DNA of 64,000 bases from Acidobacteriota bacterium. Lineage in GTDB: Bacteria > Acidobacteriota > Terriglobia > Terriglobales > SCQP01. Below, in pieces: positions 1 to 9,542 of the stretch. Position 1 is the first letter of the stretch. Every line of letters starts with the position of its first letter. The translations under genes and the position numbers were made by a program. A model generated the notes under the pieces. The model had not been told where the DNA came from, made no database searches, and saw only the letters and a program-made list of their open reading frames with translations. The DNA is taken from contig DAIDIE010000043.1 in the NCBI GenBank assembly GCA_027459505.1, forward strand, positions 124,001 to 188,000, written 5' to 3'.

Positions 1-766
1 CGTTGCTCAAGGCGCCCAGTATGGCTTCGGCATCAGGAAGGTCGGGCTCCAGGCGGGCTTCAATCACGCTGGCGCCGGGGACGGCGGATTTGAGCGCCAA
101 GGGGGTATCGAGGGCGACGATTTTTCCGCGGTCGACGATGGCGAGGCGGTCGCAGAGGCGGTCGGCCTCGTCCATGTAATGTGTGGTCAGCAACAGTGTC
201 AGCCCCTGGCGTTCGCGCAGGTGCGAGATCAATTCCCAGACCTCCATGCGGGACACCGGGTCGAGTCCGGTGGTGGGTTCATCCAGGAAAAGAATGCGCG
301 GGGCGTGCACGATGCCGCGCACGATTTCCAGCCGGCGGCGCATGCCGCCCGAGAGGGTGCGCGCGAAGGCGTGCAGGCGATCGCCGAGGTTGACCGAATC
401 CAGCAGTTCGCGGGCGATCTGTTTGCGGCGCGGTCCATGAATACCGTAGAGCCGCGCTTGAATGGTGAGGTTCTCTTCGCAGGTAAGGTCGGGATCGCTG
501 GTCATGTTCTGCGGGATGACACCAATCGCATCGCGCACCGCGTCGGGCTCTTTTTCCACGTCGTGACCCGCCACACGCGCATGACCGCTGGTGGGCGGGA
601 CGAGTGTGGTCATCATGCGAATCAGGGTCGATTTGCCAGCGCCATTGGGACCCAGCAGGCCGAAGATCTCGCCGGGTTTGACCTGGAAGGAGACGCCGTC
701 AACGGCGGTGAGGGCGCCAAACTTCTTGGTGATGTTTTCGACCTCAATACTGGCGTCGCCGTTCAT
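1..766 (-). CDS. ABC-2 type transporter ATP-binding protein (partial, runs off left edge)
   Basis: The first 255 residues of a cytoplasmic ABC ATPase that would energise an ABC-2 type exporter of the drug or polysaccharide class. Walker A (GPNGAGKST, residues about 39-47), the Q-loop glutamine near 86, the signature LSGGM near 138, Walker B with the catalytic glutamate (FLDEPTTGLDP) near 160 and the H-loop histidine near 196 are all present and in order. The start ATG overlaps the stop of the upstream HlyD-type gene by 4 bp (ATGA), so the two are probably translationally coupled. The C-terminus and the expected permease lie beyond the window. The exported substrate cannot be inferred. Confidence 0.95.
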   Translation of the reverse strand, partial: MNGDASIEVENITKKFGALTAVDGVSFQVKPGEIFGLLGPNGAGKSTLIRMMTTLVPPTSGHARVAGHDVEKEPDAVRDAIGVIPQNMTSDPDLTCEENLTIQARLYGIHGPRRKQIARELLDSVNLGDRLHAFARTLSGGMRRRLEIVRGIVHAPRILFLDEPTTGLDPVSRMEVWELISHLRERQGLTLLLTTHYMDEADRLCDRLAIVDRGKIVALDTPLALKSAVPGASVIEARLEPDLPDAEAILGALSN

Positions 767-1851
767 TGATGGCCTCCGGCGGCGGAGGCGGCCTTTTGCT
801 GAGCGCGGGTTCGCAAGGGAACCACGACCCAGGCGGTCATGCCGCGCGCCAGGCGCCCATCGGCGTTGTTGACGCGCACGCGCAGTTCCACCGTGCGGAT
901 GTCGCGTTTCGTGCGGCTGACGTCGCGCTGGGTGGCGAAACCGGCCTCAACGGATTTGTAGTAGACGGTTCCGGGAATGGTCTGCCCGGAGGGCAGCCGG
1001 ACGGTGACGCGATCGCCCAGGGAAATCAGATCGGAATAGGTCTCCTCAACATAGGCATCGATCCAGGTGTCATTGAGGTTGTAGACCTCGACAACCGCGC
1101 CGCCGGGCGTGACCACCTCACCGGGGCGGGCGACACGCAGCGAGACGATGCCGGAGACCGGGCTGACAATGCGTGTCTCCCCCAAGCGGGCGGCGGCGAC
1201 CTGTTGCTGAGCCGCGGAGGCCATCTGCGCGGCGCGCAGGGCGGCGGTGTGCTCGGTTTGCATGGCGACCTGCTGCTGTTGGGCGCGCGCATCCTGCAAA
1301 GCGGCCCGCGCGCCCGCCAAATTGCGCTGCGCAACGTCCAGTGCGGCTTTTGCCCCGTCGCGGTTGGTACGAGCATCGTCAAGCTGTTGGGCGGAAATAA
1401 TACCCTGGCTGGCCAGGGGAGCAACACGCTGGTAGTTGGCCTGAAGGCGCTCGAGATTAGCCTGCTGCTGCTGAACATTGGCCTGCTGGGAGCGCAGTTG
1501 CGCCTGCGCCTGGCGGACACGGGCGGCCAAAGTGGCGCGCAGGAGGCGCACTTGCACCTCCGATTCATTCACACTTTGGCGAGCCTGGCGGGTTCCGGCG
1601 GTGGCGGCGAGCAGGCTGGGCTCCAGTTCCGGCTCGGAGAGGAGCGCCAGCACCTGCCCTTTTTGAACGCGATCGCCCACGTCAACGTTGAGCTGATCGA
1701 CCCGGGCGGTGATCTGGGAGCCGACGGCGAGTTCCTCGCCATCGACGACGCCGGCGAGGGTGAGCGATTTGGGGGGGCGGTGAAAGTAAAAATAGAGGGC
1801 CACGAGAACGGCGATCAGCAACAGCACCAGAAGGCGGATGCGGGCTTTCAT
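763..1851 (-). CDS. HlyD/EmrA-family periplasmic adaptor (membrane fusion protein)
   Basis: A 362-residue adaptor that links an inner-membrane exporter to the outer membrane. It has one N-terminal signal anchor (LLVLLLIAVLVALYFYF), a split biotinyl-lipoyl domain around a long Gln/Ala-rich alpha-helical coiled-coil hairpin (about residues 90-200), and a beta-barrel region with the typical D-x-W-I-D-A-Y-V-E-E stretch. I chose the internal ATG at 1851 because it places the anchor at the N-terminus; an upstream in-frame start at 1890 would add 13 uncharacteristic residues. It overlaps the downstream ABC ATPase gene by 4 bp, which indicates a shared export operon. Confidence 0.92.
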   Translation of the reverse strand: MKARIRLLVLLLIAVLVALYFYFHRPPKSLTLAGVVDGEELAVGSQITARVDQLNVDVGDRVQKGQVLALLSEPELEPSLLAATAGTRQARQSVNESEVQVRLLRATLAARVRQAQAQLRSQQANVQQQQANLERLQANYQRVAPLASQGIISAQQLDDARTNRDGAKAALDVAQRNLAGARAALQDARAQQQQVAMQTEHTAALRAAQMASAAQQQVAAARLGETRIVSPVSGIVSLRVARPGEVVTPGGAVVEVYNLNDTWIDAYVEETYSDLISLGDRVTVRLPSGQTIPGTVYYKSVEAGFATQRDVSRTKRDIRTVELRVRVNNADGRLARGMTAWVVVPLRTRAQQKAASAAGGHQ

Positions 1852-1857
1852 GGATTC

Positions 1858-1863
1858 ATTATA
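1858..1863 (-). promoter_or_regulatory. Putative -10 box (TATAAT) of the HlyD/ABC operon
   Basis: A perfect TATAAT lies 6 nt upstream of the chosen ATG at 1851. Transcription from such a box would start at or very near the start codon, so the mRNA would be leaderless or nearly so. No Shine-Dalgarno sequence is visible. A good -35 match is not evident. Confidence 0.4.
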
Positions 1864-1997
1864 ACGCAAACCATATACATAGCTAATCATTTGTAAAGCA
1901 AAGCAAATGGCGTGAGTTCCGGGGGCGCTTCGCCTAACGAGCGTTTGCGGAAGCGCTTAAGATAGTCTTTCAGGAGCATGCCGGGTGAGGAGGCAGG

Positions 1998-3500
1998 ATG
2001 GCCAGCAGCCGCGAGCAGACTGCGCGCTTCGACAACTACATCAATGGGGAATGGCGGGCGCCCGCCACGGGTGAATACGAGCCCAACCGCAATCCCGCTT
2101 GCGCCAGCGAAATGCTGGGCGTGTTTCCGCGCTCCGGGGCCGAGGACGTGGAGCGCGCGGTCAATGCGGCGCGAGCGGCCTTTCCCGCCTGGAAGGCGAC
2201 CCCCGCGCCACGCCGGGCGGAGATGTTGTTTCGCGCGGGTCAGATCCTGGTGGCGCGCAAGGAACAGTTTGCCCGGGATATGACGCGGGAGATGGGCAAG
2301 GTTCTGCTGGAAGCGCGTGGTGATGTGCAGGAAGCCATCGACATGCTGTTCTTCATGGCTGGTGAGGGAAGGCGCCTGTACGGACAGACCACGCCGTCAG
2401 AGCTGCCCAATAAGATGTGCCTGACCGTGCGCAGCCCTATTGGAGTGGCGGGGCTGATTACCCCGTGGAATTTCCCCATGGCCATTCCGAGCTGGAAGAT
2501 CGTTCCGGCTCTGGTTTGTGGCAATACGGTGGTACTGAAACCGGCCGAAGACACCCCGCACTCGGCGCTGCATCTGGTGCAGGCGCTGACCGATGCAGGG
2601 GTGCCGCCCGGCGTCGTCAACGTGGTGTTCGGCACGGGGGAAAGCTGCGGGGCGGCGCTGGTCGAGCATTCCGCGGTGGGCGTCATTTCGTTCACCGGTT
2701 CCACCGAGGTCGGGCGGCAGGTGAATCAGAAAGCGGCGGCGCAACTGAAGCATTGCAACGTCGAGTTGGGCGGCAAGAACGCCATGATCCTGCTCGACGA
2801 CGCGGCTCTGGACCTGGCGATTGAAGGCTGTTTGTGGGGCGCCTTCGGCACCAGTGGTCAGCGCTGCACCGCCGCCAGCCGGCTGATTGTGCAGAAAGGG
2901 ATTTACCAGAAGTTGCTGGACATGCTGGTGCAGCGGGCCAGCCGGTTAAAGATTGGCGACGGACTGGATCCTTCGGTGCAGATTGGACCGCTGATTAACG
3001 AGGCGCAGTTGCAACGGGTTGCCGGCTATGTGGAGATCGGCAAGCAGGAGGGGGCGCGACTGTGTCTTGGTGGCGAGCGGGTCAACCGCGAAGACACCAG
3101 GGATGGCTTCTTTTTTGCTCCCACTGTGTTTGCCGACGTGGAACCGCGGATGCGGATTGCCCGCGAGGAGATATTCGGCCCCGTGGTCTCGGTTCTCCCC
3201 TGCGATGGGCTGGCGGATGCCATTGCCATGGCCAACGACGTTGACTACGGCCTTTCGGCCTCGATTTATACCCGCAACGTCGATGCCGCGTTCCGCGCCA
3301 TGCGCGACCTGGACGCTGGGATTGTGTATCTCAACGCCCCCACCATCGGCGCCGAGGTGCACCTGCCGTTTGGCGGCGTGAAGGGAACCGGAAATGGACA
3401 CCGGGAGAGCGGCCTGGCGACGCTCGATGTCTACAGCGAGTGGAAAACTCTTTACATCGACTATAGCCATCAGTTGCAGCGGGCGCAGATTGATGTCTGA
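1998..3500 (+). CDS. NAD(P)-dependent aldehyde dehydrogenase
   Basis: A 500-residue soluble ALDH-superfamily enzyme oxidising an aldehyde to a carboxylate with NAD(P). The general-base glutamate is in ELGGKNAMI (about residue 257) and the catalytic cysteine in [10 protein letters not shown] (about 292); the motif [12 protein letters not shown] and the cofactor motif FTGSTEVG are intact, and length is typical. The ATG is preceded by AGGAGG at a good distance. The C-terminal tail resembles the semialdehyde (alpha-ketoglutaric or succinic semialdehyde) branch, so a role in sugar-acid or amino-acid catabolism is possible, but the substrate is inference. It is monocistronic by position, with a CE15 esterase gene 121 bp downstream. 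Confidence 0.93.
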   Translation: MASSREQTARFDNYINGEWRAPATGEYEPNRNPACASEMLGVFPRSGAEDVERAVNAARAAFPAWKATPAPRRAEMLFRAGQILVARKEQFARDMTREMGKVLLEARGDVQEAIDMLFFMAGEGRRLYGQTTPSELPNKMCLTVRSPIGVAGLITPWNFPMAIPSWKIVPALVCGNTVVLKPAEDTPHSALHLVQALTDAGVPPGVVNVVFGTGESCGAALVEHSAVGVISFTGSTEVGRQVNQKAAAQLKHCNVELGGKNAMILLDDAALDLAIEGCLWGAFGTSGQRCTAASRLIVQKGIYQKLLDMLVQRASRLKIGDGLDPSVQIGPLINEAQLQRVAGYVEIGKQEGARLCLGGERVNREDTRDGFFFAPTVFADVEPRMRIAREEIFGPVVSVLPCDGLADAIAMANDVDYGLSASIYTRNVDAAFRAMRDLDAGIVYLNAPTIGAEVHLPFGGVKGTGNGHRESGLATLDVYSEWKTLYIDYSHQLQRAQIDV

Positions 3501-3621
3501 AGAAACCCGCTGCCTGTAAGCCGGTGGCCCACGAGAAGTCGCCGCTTCATTGTTTTCAGTGCAAACACATACGCCAGGGTATAGACTGGCGCTTCTTAAA
3601 CGTCCTCGCTTGGAGATTGCC

Positions 3622-5022
3622 GTGAACCTGCGCAGATCCCCCAATGTATTCCGTTACCTGGCCTTGTCCGGCGTGCTGGCGTTGAGCCCCACGGTACGTG
3701 GGCAAACGCCGGCACGGACGCACTACCCGCCGGTCGTTCACCTCACCGCCGCGCAGGATCATGCGCGCATGATGCGGCTCCTGGGAATTCAACGGTTACG
3801 CCCGGGCGCCGATCCCAACAACCCAAACTCCCCTAACGCTCCCAACTACGATGAGGCAAAAGCACGCCGCTTCAAGAAGCTGCCTGATCCGCTGGTCATG
3901 GATAACGGGAACCCGGTTCGCACGCACACGCAATGGTGGCTGGAACGGCGGCCGGAGATAGAGCAGGCTTTCACTGAAGACGTCTACGGCCGCATTCCCG
4001 ACGATGTGCCGGCGGTGCACTGGCGGGTGGTGAGCCAGCGCCGGGAAGTGCGCGGCGGGGTTGCGGTGGTGGTGAAGCAACTGCAAGGCCATGTCGACAA
4101 CTCCGCGTATCCGCTGCTCACGGTCAATATCCCGGTGACGCTGGTTATTCCTGCCAACGCCAGCGCGCCGGTGCCGGTCATGATTCATTTCGCCTTCGAT
4201 CCGGTCTTGCTGCAGCGCTTCCTTGCCATGGCGAAAAAACGCGGCTTTAAATTGCCGCCGCCTCCCAAGGGCCCGAGCTGGAAGCAGCAGTTGCTGAACA
4301 GGGGCTGGGGCTACGCCTCGTTGATTCCCACCCGTGTGCAGGATGACAATGGCGCGGGGCTCACCCAGGGCATTATTGGCCTGACGAACCATGGCCAGCC
4401 GCGCCAGCCGGATCAGTGGGGCACGCTACGGGCATGGGCCTGGGCGGCAAGCCGAACCCTCGATTACCTGCAGACCGACAAAGCCGTCAACGCCCATGAG
4501 GTCGGAATTGAAGGTCTGTCGCGCTTTGGAAAAGCGGCGCTGGTGACGGAAGCCTATGACCAGCGCTTCGCCATCGGGCTGATTGGATCATCCGGTAAGG
4601 GCGGCGCGGCCCTCTATCGCCGCAATTTTGGCGAGCGCAACGGTAATCTGGCGGGGACCGGAGAGTATCACTGGATGGCAGGCAACTTCATGAAGTACGT
4701 TGGCCCGCTCACGGCCAACGATTTGCCGGTGGACAGCCATGAGCTAATAGCCATGTGTGCGCCGCGTCCGGTCTTTTTGAGCTCCGGCAAACCCGAAGTG
4801 GAAGGGAAATGGCTGGACATGACGGGAGAGTACGAGGCGGGAGTGGCTGCCGGCGCCGTCTATCGTTTTCTGGGCAAACAGGGCTTGTCGAGTGCTCAGA
4901 TTCCGCCCATCGGGACGGCGCTGCTGCGGGGTGACATCGGCTGGCGGGAACACCACGGCGGGCATACCGATATTCCCAACTGGCCGGCCTTCATTCAATT
5001 CGCCGGAAAGTACTTTAAGTAG
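3622..5022 (+). CDS. CE15-family glucuronoyl esterase-like protein, secreted
   Basis: A 466-residue alpha/beta-hydrolase resembling carbohydrate esterase family 15, which cleaves ester bonds between lignin alcohols and glucuronic acid of xylan. The serine elbow GLSRFGKAAL, the following SSGKGGAALYRRNFGE segment, the LPVDSHELIAMCAPRPV segment and the terminal catalytic histidine in HHGGHTDIPNWPAF match the bacterial branch, where the cysteine of the fungal G-C-S-R motif is replaced. I chose the GTG at 3622: it has GGAG 6 nt upstream and gives a clean signal peptide ending near VRG-Q. An upstream ATG at 3550 would bury that signal. It fits with the GH44 and GH39 genes nearby as a plant cell-wall degrader. 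Confidence 0.88.
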   Translation: MNLRRSPNVFRYLALSGVLALSPTVRGQTPARTHYPPVVHLTAAQDHARMMRLLGIQRLRPGADPNNPNSPNAPNYDEAKARRFKKLPDPLVMDNGNPVRTHTQWWLERRPEIEQAFTEDVYGRIPDDVPAVHWRVVSQRREVRGGVAVVVKQLQGHVDNSAYPLLTVNIPVTLVIPANASAPVPVMIHFAFDPVLLQRFLAMAKKRGFKLPPPPKGPSWKQQLLNRGWGYASLIPTRVQDDNGAGLTQGIIGLTNHGQPRQPDQWGTLRAWAWAASRTLDYLQTDKAVNAHEVGIEGLSRFGKAALVTEAYDQRFAIGLIGSSGKGGAALYRRNFGERNGNLAGTGEYHWMAGNFMKYVGPLTANDLPVDSHELIAMCAPRPVFLSSGKPEVEGKWLDMTGEYEAGVAAGAVYRFLGKQGLSSAQIPPIGTALLRGDIGWREHHGGHTDIPNWPAFIQFAGKYFK

Positions 5023-5056
5023 ATCCGGTCTGGTGGCGCAGCGCGCGCCACCAGCT

Positions 5057-5833
5057 TCACATCCAGCCGCCGTCGATGATGTGTTGCTGATTGCTGATCA
5101 TGGCGCTGTCATCGGACGCCAGAAACAGCACCAACCGCGCGACGTCGGAGGGAAGCAGTTCGCGCTTCAGTGACTGCCGCGTCATGAGCTGCGCGTTGTA
5201 TTCCTCGGTCCGCCAGAGGCGCTTCTGCCGTTCCGTAACCACGGCGCCGGGCAGCACGCAATTGACGCGGATATTGTCCGGCCCCAGCTCATGAGCCAAC
5301 GCGCGTGTCATGGCCACAATAGCCGCCTTCGCCATGTTGTAGAGGAACAGTCTAGGCGATGGTACCAGCCAGGAAATCGAGCTCATGTTGATGATGGAGC
5401 CGCCGCCGGCGCTTTTCATCCCAGGGGCCACCGCCTGCGCGGCAAAAAACTGATGTTTCAGATTGATCGCCATCCGCTCATCCCAGAACTCCGGGGTCAC
5501 TTCGGAGAAATCGTGGCGGTTGTCGCTGGCGGCGTTATTGATGAGAACGCGCACGGACCCTTGCTGCCGCACCAGCTCGATGATGAGCGCACGCAGGCGC
5601 GCGGTATCGGTGACATCGCAGGGCAGAAACACGGGGGCGTGGTCCGCTTGCCTGAGACGCGAGCAAAGCGCCTGGCCTTCCGCTTCGGCAAGATCGCAAA
5701 AAAACACACGCGCGCCCTGCTGCGTGAAGTGCTCAACAAAGGAGGCGCCAATGCCTGTGGCGCCGCCGGTGACGAACACCAGACGGTCGCGCAGGCTGGG
5801 GTAGGTTGCAAACTGGTTGGCAAGCTCGGCCAT
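5057..5833 (-). CDS. Short-chain dehydrogenase/reductase (SDR), classical type
   Basis: A 258-residue NAD(P)-dependent oxidoreductase. The Rossmann glycine motif TGGATGIG, the NNAA motif, the catalytic serine in NMSSISW, the Y-x3-K dyad in LYNMAKAA and the C-terminal glycine pair before WM are all in place. The ATG at 5833 starts 13 bp after the stop of the histidine kinase gene, so the two are probably cotranscribed. A longer open frame starting at 6007 would overlap the kinase gene and adds 58 residues with no SDR similarity, so it was rejected. The substrate is unknown; sugar or 3-oxoacyl dehydrogenases of this fold look alike. Confidence 0.92.
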   Translation of the reverse strand: MAELANQFATYPSLRDRLVFVTGGATGIGASFVEHFTQQGARVFFCDLAEAEGQALCSRLRQADHAPVFLPCDVTDTARLRALIIELVRQQGSVRVLINNAASDNRHDFSEVTPEFWDERMAINLKHQFFAAQAVAPGMKSAGGGSIINMSSISWLVPSPRLFLYNMAKAAIVAMTRALAHELGPDNIRVNCVLPGAVVTERQKRLWRTEEYNAQLMTRQSLKRELLPSDVARLVLFLASDDSAMISNQQHIIDGGWM

Positions 5834-5846
5834 AGAAGCGATTATT

Positions 5847-8441
5847 TCACGCGTGCGCGGAAGCCTGGGGTAAAGCGGCGTCAAGCGGCGCAAGCGGCGG
5901 GGCCGGAATCGCGGAGCGGGGAAGGCGCAGGATAAACGTGCTGCCTTGTCCGGCCTGACTTTCCGCCCAAATCTTCCCATGATGCTGCTCGACAATGGCC
6001 CGCACAATGGTCAAGCCCAAGCCCGATCCGCCCTTGGCTCTGGCATCGCTGGAGTCGACCTGACGGAATCGTTCAAAGATTAACTCCAGCATCTCGGCGG
6101 GAATGCCGCGCCCCTGATCGGCCACACGGAACTCCACCTCGGCGTCCACCACCGCCGCGGAAACGGTAATTGTGCCTCCCGGGGCGGAAAACTTGACGGC
6201 ATTGCTGAGCAGATTGTCCAAAACCTGCAGTAGACGGTCGCGATCCGCCCACAAGCTAAACTCCTCGCACTGCTTGCGCAGCACCAGATGATTACTCATG
6301 GCTAAGGCGGCAATGTTGTCCAGGGCGGATTGGACTACGGCAGCGGCTGAACAGAGCTGCGGAACCATCTGCAGCTTCCCGGAATGCAGCCTGTCCAAAT
6401 CAAGAATATCGTTCACCAGCGAGGCCAGGCGTTCGGAGTTGGTTGACGCCAGGTGGAGCATTCGGCGCTCCTGTTCCGCTTGCCGCGCCAGCTTGCCCGA
6501 AGCCACCAGCCCGAGCGCCGCGCGGATAGCGGCGATAGGGGTTCGTAGTTCATGGCTGACGACAGACATGAATTCCGATTTCATGCGGTCGAGTTCAAAG
6601 CGCTTGCTGACATCACGGAAGCTGAGCAACGCGCCGAGACAGCGGTTGTCGTGGTCGCGGAGCGGGGTGCAGGAATATTCTGCGGCAAAGCGGCTGCCGT
6701 CGCCGCGGCGCAGCAACTCATAGGCAGCCTGCTGAGACGTCTGCGTCAGCAACGTAATCTGCACCGGCCACTGTGCCTCCGCATATGGCTGACCGTTCTG
6801 GTCGAGTGGATCAAAGACCTCGCGAAGCGGGCGCCCGGCGATCTCCCGCGGGGAGCGCGCCAGCAGGCCCGCCGCGGCGGGGTTGGCAAAGCTGACGACT
6901 CCCTGGCGGTCGACGCCGATCAAGCCATCCTCAGCCGAATTCAGGATGAGTTTCTGTTGGTCGCGGAGATCGGAAACGGTGCGTTGGTTCTGCCGTAAAC
7001 GTGACAGGAGTGGGGGCAGCGCCAGGGCCAACAGCGCCAAAAGGGCCCAGAGCATGCTGTAAATAACGCGTCGCCTTTGAAAACTTGCGCTGGGGCGCAA
7101 CACCACCAGATCAGAGGGCGTGCGCATCAGGATGCTCATGGCGTTGATGCCTTTTTCGGCGTGGCGCTGGAACGCGCCGGTGACCGAGATCCGTGCGCCC
7201 TCGTGAACCTGACGCCAATGTCGGGATTGGGAAGAGTCGAGTACGGCGCGAATAACCCTCTTTCCCTGGGCGAGATCGACCCAGGCGCCTTCCCCGGAAG
7301 CACCATGCCCCGCCACCGTGCCGGTCAGGGTGACCAGGCTGGCGTCGTATTGGCGGTCGTTGAGCCGCTTGAGACGCAGCCGCATCGGCGTTGCCGGACG
7401 GCCGGAGCGCGCCGGCCGGATGCGCGCATTGGTCAATGAGACCGCGCTTGGCCCTGGTGAGACGTAACCAATTGCATCAACGAACTGTCCGGGAGCGATC
7501 TTGCTGGAGCTGATGCCGCGCAGGATCAGCCCCGCGGTTTGATCCTCGATGATCACCGTGCCCTTACCGTCTGCAAAGATGACCTCGCCCCGCACGTGCA
7601 CCATATGCTGCAGTGGGCCGGTGAAGTGATATGCCATGAGGCCGGCGATGGCGCTCACCGGCAGACGGAAGGGATGAAGCGCTCCCGTCCGTTCAATGGT
7701 GATCTGCGAGGGAGTTTGAACAAAGAGCTGCGCACCGCGCCATTGCCGCTGCGCTGAGAAGAGCGAGCCGGCCACGCCACGAAGGGTAACCTCCGCGTCG
7801 ACAAGCCGCTTGGCGTCAGCAATCCTCCCCGGAATGCGTACGGGGATGGTGCTTCCTTGATCGACAAGGGTAAGGACGGTCTGCCGCGGCGCCATGTCGA
7901 GCCGGGATTGAAAGTAGTGCGCGTAGGCGCTCGTGGTTTCCACGTTCTGGACAGAGCGAATCACCCCGCGCAAGGCGATGAAATCGGAATCGTAGCTTCC
8001 GTCGCGTAAATCGCCGGGAGTGCGGAAAGGAGCGTGCGGTAGTTGCCGGTGCGCGATCTTGCGAATGCGCAAGCTGATCAGTACTGGTGCAAAATCGCCC
8101 GCGTCGGTAATCCCATCGACTTGGACCACGTCCCCGCAATTCAATCGCAGAAGAGGCCGATAGGGAAGGCGAACATAAATTCCATTCTGACCCTGCTGAA
8201 TGAAGAGCAGGGCGAGGTAGATACCGCGATCCACATAGCTGCGGCGGCTGTAATAGGTGACGACCCCGCGAACGCGAACCAGAATGTGGCGGTCCGCCTG
8301 CTCGCGCGAGAGACGGTGGATCGCGCCGGGCGTCATCCAAACGCCTCGATCCCGCGAAGCACGCGGCGCCGCCACCGCAAACACCTGAAGCAGTAGACAA
8401 ACGCATGCCGCTTGTGCCGCTCGGCCGAGCCGACAGGTCAT
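5847..8441 (-). CDS. Membrane sensor histidine kinase with PAS domain
   Basis: An 864-residue hybrid-free sensor kinase. After an N-terminal signal segment there is a long periplasmic region of repeated beta-rich modules (OB-fold-like by appearance, residues about 40-450), one transmembrane helix near 465, a PAS domain near 500-620 (SAEDGLIGVDRQG), the HisKA phosphoacceptor box SHELRTP near 627, and a HATPase_c domain with N box (NLLSNAVKF, near 745) and G boxes (DQGRGIP, GSGLGLTI near 807). The ATG at 8441 was preferred to one at 8798 because it places the signal segment at the N-terminus. No response regulator is adjacent; the SDR gene follows. The signal sensed is unknown. Confidence 0.92.
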   Translation of the reverse strand: MTCRLGRAAQAACVCLLLQVFAVAAPRASRDRGVWMTPGAIHRLSREQADRHILVRVRGVVTYYSRRSYVDRGIYLALLFIQQGQNGIYVRLPYRPLLRLNCGDVVQVDGITDAGDFAPVLISLRIRKIAHRQLPHAPFRTPGDLRDGSYDSDFIALRGVIRSVQNVETTSAYAHYFQSRLDMAPRQTVLTLVDQGSTIPVRIPGRIADAKRLVDAEVTLRGVAGSLFSAQRQWRGAQLFVQTPSQITIERTGALHPFRLPVSAIAGLMAYHFTGPLQHMVHVRGEVIFADGKGTVIIEDQTAGLILRGISSSKIAPGQFVDAIGYVSPGPSAVSLTNARIRPARSGRPATPMRLRLKRLNDRQYDASLVTLTGTVAGHGASGEGAWVDLAQGKRVIRAVLDSSQSRHWRQVHEGARISVTGAFQRHAEKGINAMSILMRTPSDLVVLRPSASFQRRRVIYSMLWALLALLALALPPLLSRLRQNQRTVSDLRDQQKLILNSAEDGLIGVDRQGVVSFANPAAAGLLARSPREIAGRPLREVFDPLDQNGQPYAEAQWPVQITLLTQTSQQAAYELLRRGDGSRFAAEYSCTPLRDHDNRCLGALLSFRDVSKRFELDRMKSEFMSVVSHELRTPIAAIRAALGLVASGKLARQAEQERRMLHLASTNSERLASLVNDILDLDRLHSGKLQMVPQLCSAAAVVQSALDNIAALAMSNHLVLRKQCEEFSLWADRDRLLQVLDNLLSNAVKFSAPGGTITVSAAVVDAEVEFRVADQGRGIPAEMLELIFERFRQVDSSDARAKGGSGLGLTIVRAIVEQHHGKIWAESQAGQGSTFILRLPRSAIPAPPLAPLDAALPQASAHA

Positions 8442-8532
8442 AACGAAGTCATCGGCTCGGTCTTGGAAAGCATTATGGGCTGGTGGGTGTTGGGATGCGA
8501 TTTTCTTGCGATCCCGCGTCCTTAAAGCAATA

Positions 8533-8562
8533 CGGCGCCACCGCAAAAACTGGGTGGCGCCG
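8533..8562 (-). terminator. Hairpin, likely terminator of the ccdA/thioredoxin/dsbD-like operon
   Basis: A perfect 10-bp inverted repeat (CGGCGCCACC and its complement) surrounds a 10-nt A-rich loop, 28 bp past the stop of the DsbD alpha-like gene. On the minus strand it is followed by TATTGCTTT, a weak U-tract. Confidence 0.55.
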
Positions 8563-8590
8563 CTAAATGCCCCGGATTGGAACGGATGTC

Positions 8591-9064
8591 TTAGCGACTC
8601 CTCAGACTGATCTGGAATGGAATGTTGCGAGGGGGCAGGCATTGGTCGGCATTGCATGCCTGGTAGTGCAAGATCGCCGGCAAGGTACGGGTGCCGGGTT
8701 TTACACGATGGACGGTTACCGGAATGCGAACGGAACCGGTAAAGACAGCAAGCGGCTTCTTGCTGAAGCTGGAGTGCAACACTCCCGCCTTCGGCCACGC
8801 CACCGGGGCAAGCGTTGCGGATGTGCCCGGAGCCAGCTTCAGGCTTGTCGGAATCAGGTAATCGTACGTGGGCGGGTTGGCGTAGATGTGGTAGCCCGGC
8901 GCGATCTGCAACTCGACGACTGCGTGCGCGGTTTCATGGTGAACCACAGCAGGCTGCGCGGAGACAGTGACGACGTTGGCCGGCGATTGTGCCTGCATCG
9001 AGCCGCCGAGCAGCAGAAGGGCTCCCACGGCGAGAGCAAGGGAAGCAAAAGGCTTGCGAATCAT
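8591..9064 (-). CDS. Secreted DsbD alpha-domain-like protein
   Basis: A 157-residue protein with a signal peptide (LALAVGALLLLGGSMQA-Q) followed by an immunoglobulin-like domain resembling the N-terminal alpha domain of DsbD (DsbC/DsbD_N type). The redox pair is visible as C-N-A-D-Q-C-L-P-P, close to the C-x5-C arrangement of DsbD alpha. In canonical DsbD this domain relays electrons from the membrane domain to periplasmic partners. Here it is a free-standing protein at the end of an operon with ccdA and a TlpA-like thioredoxin. I start at the ATG at 9064, which follows a GGAGG 11 nt upstream; a start at 9121 is the alternative. Confidence 0.8.
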   Translation of the reverse strand: MIRKPFASLALAVGALLLLGGSMQAQSPANVVTVSAQPAVVHHETAHAVVELQIAPGYHIYANPPTYDYLIPTSLKLAPGTSATLAPVAWPKAGVLHSSFSKKPLAVFTGSVRIPVTVHRVKPGTRTLPAILHYQACNADQCLPPRNIPFQISLRSR

Positions 9065-9203
9065 CCGATCTGTACTCCTCCCCAATCCTGGAATGAGTTC
9101 CTTAGTGTGTGAGTGGTTCATATCAGGCCCTTGCCGGGCATCCCGCCGTTAGGTTAACACTCGCCGCCAGGGGCCGCTCTTCCAGCGACAGGGCGCCGTA
9201 AGG

Positions 9204-9428
9204 CTACCAGCTCAGCTTTTTACCTTTGAGATGGTTGGGTGCCGCCTTGGTGACAACATTCGTTTGCACCTGCTGGGCTTTGAAGCCATGATGCCGCATT
9301 TCGGCGTGAGCAAACGTGCTCAGCAGCGCGCTCAGGCCAAGGCCGGTGACGAGCAGCAAGCATCCAGAACGATTGGCAAAATTGCGGGTTGCGCGGTAGC
9401 GGCAGGGGCGAACTGCGGAAGAAAACAT
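9204..9428 (-). CDS. Small secreted protein of unknown function
   Basis: A 74-residue protein with a hydrophobic signal segment (LLLVTGLGLSALLSTFAHA) leaving a mature peptide of about 31 residues rich in Lys, His and Gln and without cysteine. The ATG at 9428 has AAAGG at 7-8 nt, which supports it over the longer frame that starts at 9515. It lies between the TlpA-like and DsbD alpha-like genes on the same strand. I recognise no family. Confidence 0.55.
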   Translation of the reverse strand: MFSSAVRPCRYRATRNFANRSGCLLLVTGLGLSALLSTFAHAEMRHHGFKAQQVQTNVVTKAAPNHLKGKKLSW

Positions 9429-9542
9429 GAGAATACCTTTCAGTGGGATATAAATCGTTGGGACGCAAGCAAGCCACCCCGGTGTCTTAGAACCGGGAAC
9501 TCCACAGAGACTCAAGAACGTTCGAGCGGGCCAGCGACCCTT

